Shown in pieces: positions 23,457 to 35,560 of a stretch of 64,000 nt of DNA. The stretch is taken from assembly GCA_030674185.1 (NCBI GenBank), contig JAPXFY010000013.1, positions 53,225,567-53,289,566 of the forward strand. Reading direction: 5' to 3'. Numbering within the stretch: position 1 is the stretch's first letter; the number at the start of each line of letters is the position of its first letter. This DNA comes from Monoplex corrugatus (lineage: Eukaryota > Mollusca > Gastropoda > Littorinimorpha > Ranellidae). The position numbers and the translations under genes were made by a program. The notes below the pieces were generated by a model. That model had not been told where the DNA came from. It did not search any database and saw only the letters and a program-made list of their open reading frames with translations.

Positions 23457-24425
23457 ATCTTCTCAAGGACAGCAAAGACAACAGTTTGTAATAGGTCATG
23501 AACTTACCCATGCAAGTCAAGATCAGGCTCTTACGTGCGCTAATATCCTATCTTCCCATATGCCAGTGAGACATGGACTCTCATAGCAAATTTAGAAAGA
23601 CGAATCCAAGCCATGGAAATGAGTTATTATCGAAAGCTATCTTACTAAACACCAGATGCACTAATCAATGAACAAGTGCACCAAACCTGTCAAGCAGCAC
23701 ACTAGACCATATGAAGACCAGATGACTTCACAATAAAAGACAGCTTTATTGGTATGGCCATGTAACAAGATCCAGTGGTCTTGCTACATTAATTAACAAC
23801 ATACTAAATGTACTGTAGGAAACGTCCTGAGCTCCTGCAAGGAAAGTATACGTGGAGGCACAATCAAGTGCTTCAATAGATCGCACAAGCAATCAACACT
23901 GCTAATAGGGAAAAAATCTTGCCACAGAAGCTACAACAACCTTCTACATGGCAGGAGGCAGCAAAACATGGCCTGAAAAAAGGATGCGACATCCAGAGCA
24001 TGGAAGTAGGTTCTACTGGATGGAGCAGACGACTGATTCCACAGCAGATGTTCCACAATGGAAAAAACACACAGAAATCATTGGCAGAAGTGCCATGTGA
24101 CTGGACATAGTTTTTCATTCCCATTCGTCACAACAAATGATTCTGATCGAGCTCATTGTACCATATGAAAGTAGAATGGAGAAAGTCCATATTTACAAGA
24201 CTGAAAAGTATGCGAGTCTAGCCAGCAACCTGAGGACATCTGGCTGGATGGAGTAAAGGAGTTCATGGTCTCAGTCTGTGACCTCATGAAGCAGCTCTCA
24301 ATTTCTGGAAAGAGAAGACCAGAGCTCTACAGTCAACGGCAGAAGCAGCGGAAAAGAGTTCCAGCTGGATCTGGTCTAGGAAGAACAAAAGTGATTTTCA
24401 TAAGGCTTAAAATTCCCCTATTTGT
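23457..24425 (+). mobile_element. decayed LINE C-terminal relic
   Basis: Pieces around 23570-23990 resemble the post-RT region of LINEs (LERRIQAMEMSYYRKL; RQLYWYGHVTRSSGLATL). At 24137-24240 the reading IELIVPYESRMEKVHIYKTE followed by KYASLASNL matches a domain often found at the C terminus of RT-bearing elements ((L/I)ELTVPxExxMExAxxxKxxKY). Stops and frameshifts throughout. Confidence 0.5.
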
Positions 24426-24429
24426 TGCT

Positions 24430-24545
24430 GGTGTTCAATAGCTAGGTAGTTAAGACGTTTATCACAAGCGTGACTTTGCTTTGAGTTGCCAGATCACCTT
24501 GAGTGCGCAGGTTCGATTCCAGGTAAAGGACAAATTGTTATATAA
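24430..24545 (+). mobile_element. tRNA-like SINE head
   Basis: A-box-like TAGCTAGGTAGTTAAGACG (24439-24457) and B box GGTTCGATTCC (24510-24520) are spaced as in a pol III promoter. A short A-rich tail follows. No complete tRNA cloverleaf. Confidence 0.45.
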
Positions 24546-26639
24546 AACAAGACAAAACAAAAATAATGGCGACAGCAGAGGGGCATCCAGGAGTCATGCA
24601 TGACCCTTAGAATGTCAGGTGTTGAGTCGAAACTCTTGCTTGACAGAAGTTTATCCTCTGAGGACCTTCCACTGCCTGGCTCTACCCAGAGTTTCTTGCC
24701 TACCAGTAAAGCTAAATTTTGACTGTTTAAATTCTGATCGTCATCAAGATGACTTTCGAAAACGCTGAGGCTAGGTGCATTAGATAGTGCATTTCAAAGG
24801 TCTAAGGCTTTGGTAAATTGAGTTAATGAGTAGTGGTATTTTGATTTTGTTTCCCATTTTTGCAAGAGAGACCTTCACATGTAAGTAACTGGATGATGTT
24901 GACTAATTCCTGTTTTTTAAGTAGTTGTGATATGGTTACCTGCTGTGACAGCTGTGGCAGTTATGGGCTCTGGATCTAGATTTTTCGTGCTAATGATTTG
25001 AATGTAGATCTACTGTAGTTTATGTTGATTAAGGCTGGATCTGGCATGTCGTGATTACTTGACTGAAGAATGTTATTGTGAAGCATGGTTTTGCATTTTG
25101 ACATACGTTCTAGATGAGAAAAGAAGACCTGCAGATTTCGTGCATGTATACACGGCCGGATTTCACTGCTTTTGATAACACTAATGACATAACGCTAATG
25201 TTACTCGAATACTTATGTAAACTATGCGATTCCGTTTTATTCTCGCACAACTTTCCCACGATGTGGTTTTCCGTGTAACTCTTGTCACATGATTTTACTG
25301 ATAAATGTTGTACCTACACTTGAACAGATTGCCAACAGAAAGCCTTTGAAAGGATTAAGCTGAAACACATTCTTCTGGCTGCGGCTGCGGTCCGCCTTGG
25401 CAGCGGCAATGGCAATTTTATTTGCAAAGCCCAAAGAGGGAATGATTTCACCATCCGGCTGCGGTCCAACTGCGGCTGCGCTGACAGTCCGGCTTGTTGT
25501 GTGCGTTTTCTCGGAACACTCCATGTAGCGTTGGGACCAGCCGCAACCGTCGCGCTTTTCTGTGGGCATGCACAAACATGTGATGGGGTGCATAGTTTTT
25601 CTCTTAAAAGTTTGTTCTTTGAACAACGCTGAAAAGTATGGTATCTTAAAAAAAAAAAAAACTTTGACCCAACAGTGCATATGTCTATTCTACAGAGGAT
25701 TTATCAATTCACACGAAGCACATGTAGCCTGCTTGAAATATGTTAGATGCCACAATGCCACATCGTCACTGCGGAAGTGCCATTTGATACAAAACTATGC
25801 TTCCCTTGTGTCCAGAAATTACGAACCAGTTCAGTGTGTCTACCATAATTTCTTCCTATAATGACCAACAGTCTTTTTAGGATTGTCACAGTACCTTAGA
25901 TACTTGTCTTGATAATGAGCATTGCGTATCACTTATCATTCTGCGTCTTCGTTTTGTTGTTAACGTTTCGATACTAATGTGTTTCCTTAGTTTCCAGTGA
26001 CAGTCTCTCGATTTTAAAGGTGAAGTACTGACCCATACTTAGCGCATTGCATGGATCATATCATCCATTTATGCCTTGTTTTGATAAACGTTACGATGTC
26101 TTATGCAATCTACTTCGTTCAGTGGATGATGAAGAACACTTAATCAACTGATGCATTACTTCTTACTTCTACTGCTTTTACCAGTTACTTATTATGTCCG
26201 GTGCCAGTTACTACTGTTCATACTACTTTGTGCTTTATGCTACATGGCATACCACCATAGGGACTTACATGCACAGTAGTGCCTCCCTCGGTAGTGCCCA
26301 AATTTTTTTTTTCAATTCAGTTGTTTTCGGTGTGTATTGAGTGCCGTGTTTGAGGGCCTTATAATGCATATGTGTCGATTCTTTGATCAGAGGATTTTTC
26401 AACTGACATTATATGACACACATAATCAAAGACTGATAAAAGTATGTACGGTGACGTAAATGATTACTACTGAGGAAATGACACCATAAATATGCAAAAA
26501 TTATTCGTTTCTTGTGCTTTTGAGCAGTGATTCAATCTATAGAGTCTGATGTATGATACTAGCAATACTACTGTCTACGGACCTACCTTCGTATTTCTAT
26601 TGTGTATGTTGTGGTACTAACGTGTTTGTTTTGTTGCAG
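24546..26639. other. no gene recognised; one GC-rich patch
   Basis: Mostly AT-rich unique-looking sequence. A CpG-rich patch at about 25375-25560 has repeated GGCTGCGGCTGCGGTCC-like strings on both strands. It could be the remains of a DNA transposon or a CpG island, and I cannot decide. The last 30 bases include TACTAAC (branch-like), a T/G-rich tract and GCAG at 26636-26639. Confidence 0.35.
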
Positions 26640-26776
26640 GCAAATATTCTTCACAATACAGGAGCTATCACGGTCTCACTCCAAATGTTCATATTCGGTT
26701 GCATGACGGCTATCAATCATTTCACTGGTCCTATCGTTTTTGCCGCCTTTAAATCCGGACCGTCAATTGCTCATGA
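26640..26776 (+). CDS. candidate terminal exon of the arrestin gene (uncertain)
   Basis: The acceptor is very good: TACTAAC at 26615-26621, a T/G-rich tract, then TTGTTGCAG. Read in phase 1, as required after exon C1, it adds about 22 residues (beginning GQIFFTIQELSRS) before TGA. In phase 0 it gives KYSSQYRSYHGLTPNV and a longer tail. In phase 2 it gives a hydrophobic frame ending SGPSIAHD. No domain decides between them. A single good splice site is the only support, so this could be non-coding or unrelated. Confidence 0.2.
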
Positions 26777-28199
26777 TTAAATGTTCCGACATTTAATCAG
26801 CCGTTACATAGAATGTTCAACGTTTCCATACTCTTCTGAACATTATCGCATTGGAATTCCATTGCAAGGGCCAGTGCTCTGCTGCCCGTATCTTCCTTCC
26901 TTGCGTTCATCTTCATTCGTTACGTTACACAGTCGTTACTACAGCCACACCGTCTTCGGAATGACTGCTCGCGCTCTAGAGCTCATTGGTTTTATGCACA
27001 TCCTTGCGCATTCATGTGCATAATTTCATTATCATGCTCATAAGCGTTCATCTCCATACTGCGTACCCTGCGTTCATCTGCGCTTCTCAATCCTGCATTC
27101 ATAAAAGGTCATCTGCATATTTTGTATCTACTCATTGTTTTCATGCAATCCCGGGGTATCATCGTGTATCATTGCATATCATTGTGTATTAAATGTTGTC
27201 GTCTGATCCTCTGGTACCACTGTATATCATATGTTGTCCTCTTATCCTCTGATATCACTTCACATCATACATTATCATCGTGCATCAGTTATTTCATATT
27301 ATCTGGTATCATCTTGTATCCTGTTGTATCATTTGATATTATCTCGTATGTGACATACCATACCATTTCCCTCCTTGTGTTCATACGTGTCTCGTTGTAT
27401 CATATTACATCATGCAGTCCCTGTTCTCCTATGTCTCCTTGTTTCCTTGATTTCATGCTTGTTGTCATCGTCCTGTACCTGTTTTTCACGTTTTCATCAC
27501 TTCACTGACATCTTGATATAATATATCCACTTCCTCGTCAGTACATGTCATGTTTTATTCCTTGAATAGAATTCGTATGTCTACATGTATTGTGTAGTGG
27601 CCACATGTCTCTCAGTATTTTTTTCACTTGGCCATACTAACCGTACTAACAACAATAACATAATTCAAGTGATTCGATTTTTTTCCATGAGATCTACATG
27701 TTTCATTTCATTGTCATTCATTTGGTGATAAAGTAATTATGTGCGATAAAAATGGTATGATGAAACCTCAATTGAGCTCTGTTACAAGTTTGCAAGACTT
27801 CCTATGCCCTCTCCAGTACCAAGGAGATACGCCACTTTATGTTATTTTGTGTACTTTGCAGCACAGCTTAGTGCTATAGGTTAATTACTTTATGTACGTC
27901 ATGTGAAACGACCTTGCTCAATCGCCAACGAACTTTTGCAACAAACATGTATCAGCATTGAACTCCTTATGCTACAAATACACTGTCGTCTTCAATCTTG
28001 CTTGCTCCTGGGACTATGATAATGTGTACTTGTCTTCATGGTTTTCATGTGCAGTGTAGCAGAGCACTGCATGTCTTGCAATCTTGTGAAGATATCAAGG
28101 TTATGTAGATTCATTTGTGCCCACCACAGTCCATGTTCGCTTTTCCTAAGGATTATTATGATTGTTTACACCAGTACTTTCTTTTCCAGGCTGAATATA
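26777..28199. repeat. no gene seen; degenerate TATCAT-rich tract at about 27130-27420
   Basis: Between 27130 and 27420 the motif TGTATCAT, TATCATCGTG or ATATCATT recurs every 10-25 bases, suggesting an old simple repeat. The flanks have no recognisable features. Confidence 0.4.
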
Positions 28200-28835
28200 T
28201 ATTATGCACGATACTTAACATTATGATCTATGTTTTCAAGTTATATTACTCCATGTGCGATTTTGTTTCAAGTTGCATTGTTCCATGTATGAACTATGTT
28301 TTCCAGTAGCGTTTCTCCATATGTTTTTAGCTGCATTTTCCCATGTATCCGTTGTGCCTTCAAGTCGTATTTCTCCATTATGCATTTGTTTTCAAACTAC
28401 ATTTCTCCATATATGTATTGCATATTTAATCTGAATATCACCATGTGGGAATTCTCTTTTTCAACATGCATTTATCTATATATGAATTGCATAGTTAAGC
28501 TGCATTTTCCAATGTATGCATCTTGGTTTTTTCACAGTATTTCTCCATATATGAATCGTGATTTAATCTGCATTTCTCCGTGCATGTATTTTGTTTTCGC
28601 GCTGTAATTCTCCACATATGAATTGTGTTTCATGCTGAATATTTCCACGTATGAATTTCCTTTTTAACCTACAATTTATCCATATATGCTTTAAGTTTTT
28701 AAGCTGCATTTCCCAGGATATGCATTTTGCTTGTTTTAACAATATTTCTTCATATCTAAATCGCGTTTTGAGTTTGCATTTCTCCATATTTGAAGTGTGT
28801 TTTCAAACAGCATTTCTCCATGTATACATTGCGTT
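28200..28835. repeat. decayed minisatellite, about 40-45 bp unit
   Basis: The string CTGCATTTCTCCATATATGAA or a close variant recurs roughly every 40-45 bp about 14 times, separated by T-rich links such as TTGTTTTCAA. Copies differ by 20-30 percent by eye. It explains the Phe/Ile/Ser/Cys-rich open frames here. Confidence 0.65.
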
Positions 28836-30030
28836 TCTCTACCAACAATTTTCTGGAATGATGTTTTGTGCCATTATTTTGCTTTGCTCATGCTTTGCCT
28901 TCCTATATACGTTCCATATCCTTATTTTAGACTACAGTGTAATAATGTCGGGTATTGTATTCAATCTCATTCATCCTTTAAGTATGCTTACCCTTCGCAA
29001 ATATTCTTGGCATGGATGACAAGCGATTGTTCTTCTTTTCTTGCTGAAACTCTCTTATACCCAATTCCCCCAAACCCCATGAATCACGAACCACTGTGCA
29101 TGCATCATCTGCTCTTCATCAACGAGAAATTCCACACAATCACACCAATTCTTCTCAGCACTCGATTCTGAGCCATCCCCTGCACTGGCTTAGATCTTCA
29201 CTGTGCCACCCATCTGCTCAGCTACAGTCAGTTTCAGAACCAACATCATTCGCACACATGTTCCTCACCACTGCATGTTACAGAAGGTGACACAGACAGT
29301 ATAATTATAATGGGTTGACTCTCGACATGGTGTTTGCCACATGTATCACCATCTACAGTCACCAGGCAGTCTGCATTTCTTCGTCGTCTTCGGCCTGACT
29401 GCTTGCTGACACACCAGTTCACCTTTTTCCTCCATAAATCTTTTGACGTCCTCCTGCATACGTCAGACTTGAACTTTGCTGTACGACCAGAACTTTTTTA
29501 TGTGTGTGCGACTCTCTTGTCGCAGTGCAGCAGAACATAGTTACCAGTGAGATTGTTCCCGTAGTGCACCAGAACATATATATACATGTGTGAGAATGAC
29601 TGTTGCCATGAATATGCAGTGAGACTTCTGCCTTCCAAAGACAGTTATCTTCTCTGGAACTGAACTGCCCATACAGACGCGAATTTTCGGCCAGCTGGCA
29701 TTTGGCAAACGTGCATAAAAGACCACAAAGAAACAAATACACAAAACCTGGGGCAAATAACTTCTTTGATGTTTCGTTGAACAGGAGAAAATGGCGTACT
29801 ATTTAAACAGGATGTTGAATTTTGCTTATTGGCCTGTATAACCACTGGGTGTGTCATTGCATTACGCTGGTTTTTTAACAGTTGTAATATTGTTTATATT
29901 ATGTTTTTTGGTAACACGTTTTATTTTTATTCTAGAAGTGAATAAATATGGATTATTTTTAATCGTTTCTCTGGCCTCCTGTGTTGGTGAATGGTGTATG
30001 AATCCTTGATTGTGTTCGTGTTCAGTGTTG
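28836..30030. other. no gene recognised
   Basis: No conserved protein, repeat family or RNA could be supported in this stretch. Open frames are short and lack splice context. Confidence 0.35.
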
Positions 30031-30135
30031 GAGTTGTAAATTCTGTGAGTTGTATGCACCTGGTCTAGAATGTTCAGTCATCCAGATCCCAAAAACAGCA
30101 ACAACAAAAACAACAGCAACAACAAAAACAACAAC
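30031..30135 (+). repeat. dispersed repeat copy 1 with A/C-rich tail
   Basis: About 53 bp from GTTGTAAATTCTGTGAGTTG to AATGTTCAGTCATCC at 30033-30085 recurs almost exactly at 30703-30755. Here it is followed by an AAC-rich run (30090-30135). At the second site it is followed by (GATCCA)n. It looks like the 3' end of a short retroposon. Confidence 0.6.
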
Positions 30136-30490
30136 AATTCATCACGTTTAGAGAGTCCTCCAGGACCTGAATGTCTTTGAGAACTTAAGTTTAGTAAAAA
30201 AGAAAAATACTGCATCACACTCACACTCATATTACGACCACTACTGTTACAATTACTCTACTTCTACTCACTACTATTACTCTATTAGTACTCTTACTCC
30301 TACTACAACGATTATTACTATACGTTTACCGGCTGGCTTCTTGAAATCAGACCTGATGACTGCAGGGAAAGACAAAAACTTGGGATCCTTTTGGAGGCAT
30401 GTCAGACTTAATTGAAAAGCAAAATGATGCTCTGGAACCAGAAACGTATTTTGTCATTTTGTGGCGTTTTGTTCAGATTAAGGTTTTAAG

Positions 30491-30583
30491 ATGTTTCGCT
30501 TTACCGCCATACTTGTGTTGGTCGAGGTGCTGTTTTTGCAACGGCCTCGTAGCCTCAAAAGCCCCCTGAAGTCCCCTCACCAT
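30491..30583 (+). CDS. possible microprotein gene, exon 1
   Basis: ATG at 30491 opens MFRFTAILVLVEVLFLQRPR followed by SLKSPLKSPHH and donor GTAAGT at 30584, phase 0. The first 17 residues are hydrophobic, as in a signal peptide or anchor, and a basic Ser/Pro stretch follows. The only support is the Met, the hydrophobic start, a consensus donor and an in-phase acceptor at 31142. No homolog is recognised. Nearby dispersed repeat copies (30033, 30703) argue that the locus may be part of a repeat. Confidence 0.25.
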
Positions 30584-30702
30584 GTAAGTTATCTTAATTA
30601 TTGTGAGTTTGTTGTTTTTATGATAATTGGTAATTATCTTTTGGTATCCATGATGACAATGAGCGTAGAAAAGAGATTCTGATGTTCTGTTTTGATCTAA
30701 GT

Positions 30703-30775
30703 TGTAAATTCTGTGAGTTGTATGCACCTGGTCTAGAATGTTCAGTCATCCTGATCCAGATCCAGATCCAGATCT
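30703..30775 (+). repeat. dispersed repeat copy 2 with (GATCCA)n
   Basis: Matches 30033-30085 and then runs into GATCCAGATCCAGATCCAGA. See copy 1. Confidence 0.6.
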
Positions 30776-31141
30776 AGCTTGTCAAACTCACGCAGTACCG
30801 CCATTTGTTCAATTCTGTTTTCCGTACTCCAATATGAAGCGTTAATGCCATGTGGTGGTACCGGTATTGTAATTTGTTTGGAGGGGTGGTTCAGTGGTAC
30901 AGACTAAAACGTTTAAATTGGTAAGTGGGTAATTCCTTTTGGTATGTAGGCCTACATTGTTAATGACTCCTTATTTTACACTTGATCAAAGATGTTTTGA
31001 TGCGTGTATTGTTAGTTATTTCTGAATACCTTTGAAGGGAGGTAGGCTATATTAACATGTCTGTTGTAACTTAATGTAAGTCAGTCCTATTTTACATTTG
31101 AGTTAGACATATTCTTAGTTTTCCTTTGAGTTTGTTTTCAG

Positions 31142-31222
31142 ACCTTCACCACTATCTACTCGGAAGAATTAAAGGAGTACCTTGAACGCATGGCAGCCCC
31201 TGCATGTTTGTTTGTTCTTTGA
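31142..31222 (+). CDS. possible microprotein gene, exon 2
   Basis: The acceptor TTTGTTTTCAG (AG at 31140-31141) opens phase 0 with TFTTIYSEELKEYLERMAAP, then ACLFVL and TGA at 31220-31222. Joined to 30491-30583 it gives 57 residues: a hydrophobic start plus an amphipathic acidic helix-like segment. Family unknown. It may be a chance pairing of splice-like sites. Confidence 0.25.
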   Translation, partial: TFTTIYSEELKEYLERMAAPACLFVL

Positions 31223-31977
31223 ACGCGAGACAGAATAAGTTTGAAGCATCATGTCTGACCGCTTTTGCCATCGTGGTTGTAGCGTCGCTCCAAACGGATC
31301 TACCAACTGCTAAGTGTCGAGACTATAGTAAGAAGAGAGGAGGTGGCAGCTATGCTGGGTGGCGAAAGGTGGGCTGCCCAGCAGAGAGATGAGAACCCTG
31401 AGTGGGGCAAATCAGGTGTCTTGGAGTCTCTCCTGTCCGATAGCTGAGGCTGGGCTATGTCTTGGGGTTTGCCATTCCCCACCTCGCCATTCGGCTTGTA
31501 AAAAAGATGATTATGACTGGGTCCAAGTGGGTAGCATATGGATAGCCCCCCTCCCCCCCCCCCACCACTTTGCGTGGCGCGGTGGTTACCGTTCGGCGTC
31601 GGAGGCTGGAAGGTGATTGGCCAGTGGTGGGGCATTGTTGCTCCGGGTCCCATTCACCACCCTCGGGTGTTTCTTGTTAATTGTTAAATACCACAATGAT
31701 ATAGAACCTAAGACACATATCTCCAAACTTACAGAGCATAGTCATAGTTCTACTCCTTAGTTTTGAGTAATCAGGTGGAGAAGACTGGCAGAAGCAGATG
31801 TGTCTTTAACTGGGTTTTGAAAACGGGAATAAAAAAGATATTACTGATTGTGGAGAGAGTAGAGTTCCGGATGACTGCAGCTTGGTAGCTAAAGGATCTC
31901 TGGAATGTAAGCGGTTTGTTGCAGTAGATTTACCTGCTACGTTGACTACCTTCATTTGACTGCACTCTTTGGGACAG
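31223..31977. other. no gene; repeat-like GC-rich block at 31300-31680
   Basis: 31300-31680 is GC-rich, with a C-run (31548-31562) and GTGGCGCGGTGGTTACCG at 31575-31592, which resembles a tRNA-like A box. It may be a SINE head. The rest shows nothing I can support. Confidence 0.35.
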
Positions 31978-32345
31978 TATGTCCATGTTAGCTCCATAGT
32001 ACTCATTGCTTCACGCAGTACACGTCGGACATTCGGTCTATATTAGTTCCAGAGTTCTATAATTCATTGCTTCCTTAGTACACGTCGGACAACCAGTCCA
32101 TGTTAGCTCCAGAGTTCTATAGTTTTCATTGCTGCACGTAGTACACGTGGGACAATCCGTCCATTTAGCTCCAGAGTTCTATAGTGTTCATTGCTTCACG
32201 TAGTACACGTGGGACAACCCGTCCATATTAGCTCCACAGTTCTATAGTACTCATTGCCTGACGTACTACACGGCGGTCAGTAGGTCCATGTTAGCTACAC
32301 AGCTGTAAAGCACTTATTGCTTTACGCAATACATGTAGTCCGCTT
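31978..32345. repeat. about 61-bp tandem repeat, six degenerate units
   Basis: The unit runs approximately GTCCATGTTAGCTCCAGAG, then TTCTATAGTGTTCATTGCTT, then CACGTAGTACACGTGGGACA. It is repeated with drift from 31978 to 32345. Each unit contains TACACGTG-type near-palindromes. Confidence 0.75.
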
Positions 32346-32589
32346 GCTCAGTTTTTACACAGACACACAAAAATCAATTTTAGCGGTCCAGTTTTTTTTC
32401 GATGCATGTATACAAGTTGTTTGGCCCACAGTGTGCAGGCGGTGTGTTGCTGCACAGTCTACATTATCCATCTTCGGTGGGCATGCATACTGTGTGTTTG
32501 TCAGGTTTCTATAAGTCGCTGGACAGTTTGAGGAGTTACAGAATCTGTAACGTATGTATTTGATGATCTGCGTGCGTATACACGCGAAA

Positions 32590-32790
32590 GTGGTTTAGGC
32601 ACAGGCGGGTCTGCACACATGTTGACCTGGGAGATCAAAAACATCTCAACCTTTCATCCAGCAGGCAGGAAAGAGACATCCAGGTAGGATCAAACCTTAG
32701 ACCTTCCAAGTGAAAATCTGACGTCTTACCCACTGGATTATTGGCCCGACCACAGTTGGTTAAATCACCATAGTGATAACGCAGGGGTCG
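32590..32790 (-). mobile_element. tRNA-derived SINE, family 1, antisense
   Basis: In reverse this matches 9640-9805: CGGGTCTGCACACATGTTGA, then GACCTGGGAGATC, then the tRNA-like head with ACCTTAGACCTTCCAAG and TCTTACCCACTGGATTATTG. About 200 bp and degenerate. Confidence 0.6.
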
Positions 32791-33109
32791 TGACTTCTGA
32801 TCAGCTGCGGATTATTTTTCAACAGGTTGGTTTCTTTTTGGGGCTTCGGTTTGTTTGTTTTGTTTGTTTGTTTGTTTTTTTGTTTGTTTATTTGTTTGTT
32901 CGTTTTTTTGTCCGTCTGTCTGTCCGTTTTTTGTCTGTTTCATGGGATAACTACAACTTGTTTTTTTTTTCAAGTTTCTTGATTGTTTTGTTTATTTGTT
33001 TGTGCAACAAAGCCGGCCTAAGTTTGATCTAGAGAAACTGAAAAATCAAGACATTGCATTTAATTTTGAGATCGAATTCAGCAATTGTTTCTAGACTTTA
33101 ATCTAGGAC
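32791..33109. other. T-rich tract, no gene seen
   Basis: (TTTG)n-like sequence at 32843-33003 gives Phe/Val-rich frames only. Confidence 0.4.
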
Positions 33110-33599
33110 TGGACATTAAATGACCGGCATCCAGAAGAAATTTGGGCAGATATGAAGACCTCCATTGAAATAGCAGAAGAAAAGTTAGGCAGGAAAAAAA
33201 CAAAAACCATCTAAGCCCTACAACAGCTCGGGAGTTATGGATCTAGCCAAACAGAAAAGCCAAGCTCGCAAATCAAAAAAGAATACAAAAAAAAAAAAAA
33301 AACTCAAAAGAAAAATTAAGAGCAAAATCAGAAGAGAAAAATTGGCTGGAGAAAGAATGTGCAAAAATTAATGAGCATAATGAATGCAATAGAGCCAGGG
33401 ATCTATTCCAACAGATAAAGAAAGATCAATCCACCAAATTCCAACCCAGAAATGAGTGCATCAACAGCAAAGAAGGCACCACGTTGCCTGAACCAGAGCA
33501 TATTATGAACAGATGGAATGAATATGCAGCATTCCGTTTTAGCGACAATAGTCACCACCACCACCAACCCAAGACATCATATGTCCTGATCTGAACTGT

Positions 33600-33632
<33 letters not shown>

Positions 33633-35210
33633 CTTTTACGTGAAATTGAAGCAGCAACCAAGCACTTAAAAACAAGAGAATCCCCAGGACTTACCAATGT
33701 TCCATGATAATTTTTAAACATGCTGGAAAAGAAGGCCTAAAAGCAGTGCACCATCTTTGTTGTAAAATCTGAAATATTCATCAGTGGCCAACAGATTGGA
33801 AACTGCAAAAATTTATGATGCTTTATAAGAGTGGCAATATCAAAGCTTACAACTACAGAACCATTGCCCTAATCAGCCATGTCAGTAAGATTTTGTTCAT
33901 AATTATTCTCAACAGATGGAAGCCCAAGATACAATAAGAACTGTTTGACTGTGAGGAAAGCAACAGATCCAACAGCAAGCAACAGATCCAACAGAGGCAC
34001 GACTGACATGTTATTTGTGTTACAAATACTCATAGAGAAAATAAAATGCACTGATGAAGAAGGTTTTGTCACCTTCATAGACTATGGCAAAACATTTGAT
34101 AGCGTCATTCGTCTCCACCTATTCAACGCAATGGTCTAAATGGCTTTTCTGAACATCTTATTTCATTAATTGTCTCGTCATATAAAGACCAAAAGGCTAC
34201 AATTAGATGGAACAGTCAGAAATGTGAATTTTGCAGCATCTACAGGAGAGTAAGACAAGGCTGCGTCCTTTCACCGTATTTCTTTAACATCTATACGGAA
34301 CAAGTCATGAAAGATGCTGATAAAGAAGGCATGAGTTTAAAGATAGGAGGAAAAACACAAAACTGCACAATACCGATGATACTGCGCTATTAGCAGACAA
34401 CATTTCCAACATAAAAAGAATTTTATACAGGGTGGATACAGCGGGCAAAAAGGTTGGCCTAAACTTGAACGCCAAGAAAACAAAAGTGCTACGTATTAAA
34501 GGCAAAGACACGTAAAACATTCAAGACATCTTTATTAATAAAGTTCCTTTAGAAAATGTAAAAAAAGATTTTAAATATCTTTGTTCTGAAAAAAACTGAT
34601 GATGGAACCTGCTCCAAAGACATCAAAATAAGAATTGGAATGGCAAAGCAAAAAATGGTCCAACTCAACAATATCTGGAAAGACAGGCATACCAAATGGC
34701 CTGAAAATTAAACTTTTAAAATGCTTGATCTGGCCAATTATGATCATGGCTCAAAATCTGGACTCAAAGAAAAGCTAATTGCAGAAGAATTGAGGCAGCA
34801 GAGATGTGGTTTTATCGGAGACTATTACGTGTCAAATGGACAGATAGAAGAACTGATGATAGTGTCCAGGAATAACTTGATACCACCACATAATTACTAG
34901 CAGACATCAACAAGAGAAAACTAAAATACAATGGCCATGTGTCACGTTGCAAGAACACGGACCTCATGGCAACCATTTTTCAAGGAAAAAGATAGGCGAA
35001 AAGGAGTAAAGGTAGACCTCCAATCTCATACATCAAGAACATAACCAACATCAGTGGCCTAAATATTCAAGAAGTTGTCCACAAATGTCAAGACAGAGCC
35101 GTTTGGAAGAGAGTGGCGGTGTCAAAGAGTTCTGAACCTAGTGACACCAACAGGTGAGACAGGTGAGAACAAAGTCAAGTGTCCGTTGATAGCAGTCAGA
35201 CTTAAAGCTG
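33110..35210 (+). mobile_element. LINE relic (endonuclease-RT type), many frameshifts
   Basis: In order: post-endonuclease linker (KEKLRAKSEEKNWLEKECAK; ECNRARDLFQQIKKDQSTKF near 33310-33450; EPEHIMNRWNEYA near 33495), a CCAGAA hexanucleotide repeat (33601-33630), fragments of RT fingers and motif A (FVTFIDYGKTFDSVIRLHLF near 34065), motif B (YRRVRQGCVLSPYFFNIYTE near 34240), thumb/connection (DGTCSKDIKIRIGMAKQKMV near 34610) and an eroded C terminus to about 35200. It is related to the relic at 57400-58450. Confidence 0.6.
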
Positions 35211-35319
35211 CTGTCACAAACTGATTTTTGCCGAAGTCAGGATGGAATCTGTGCAATCAGATCTGAAGACAGAAATTCTGTCAGTGCGCTTCAGATAAAC
35301 GTGTACCATGAGGATCTCC

Positions 35320-35388
35320 CTCTGTCTGTCTGTCAATCTGTCTGTCTGTCTGTCTCTCCTCTCTCCCTCTCTCTCTCTTTCTCTCTCC

Positions 35389-35435
<47 letters not shown>

Positions 35436-35560
35436 CAGTATGTGGGTGTGCGTGCGTACGTGGTGTCAGTCTGCGTGTGTATGTGTCTGTGTGTGTCTGT
35501 GTCTGTGTCTGTGTGCGCATGCGTGCGTACATGTGTATGCTTGTGAGTCCGTGTTTTGTT
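35320..35560. repeat. compound (CTGT)n/(CT)n/(TG)n microsatellite
   Basis: CTGT units (35322-35353), CT units (35354-35388) and TG units (35390-35430), followed by interrupted GTGCGT and CTGTGT units. Confidence 0.9.

Noticed and set aside
25285..25680. 131-residue minus-strand frame over a GC-rich patch
   Set aside because: No domain recognised, a poly(T)/poly(A) interruption within, and no splice context. It could be a transposon remnant, but I cannot support it as a gene.
33601..33630. Short CCAGAA hexanucleotide repeat as a regulatory site
   Set aside because: Five units only, within a LINE relic. Simple slippage is enough to explain it.
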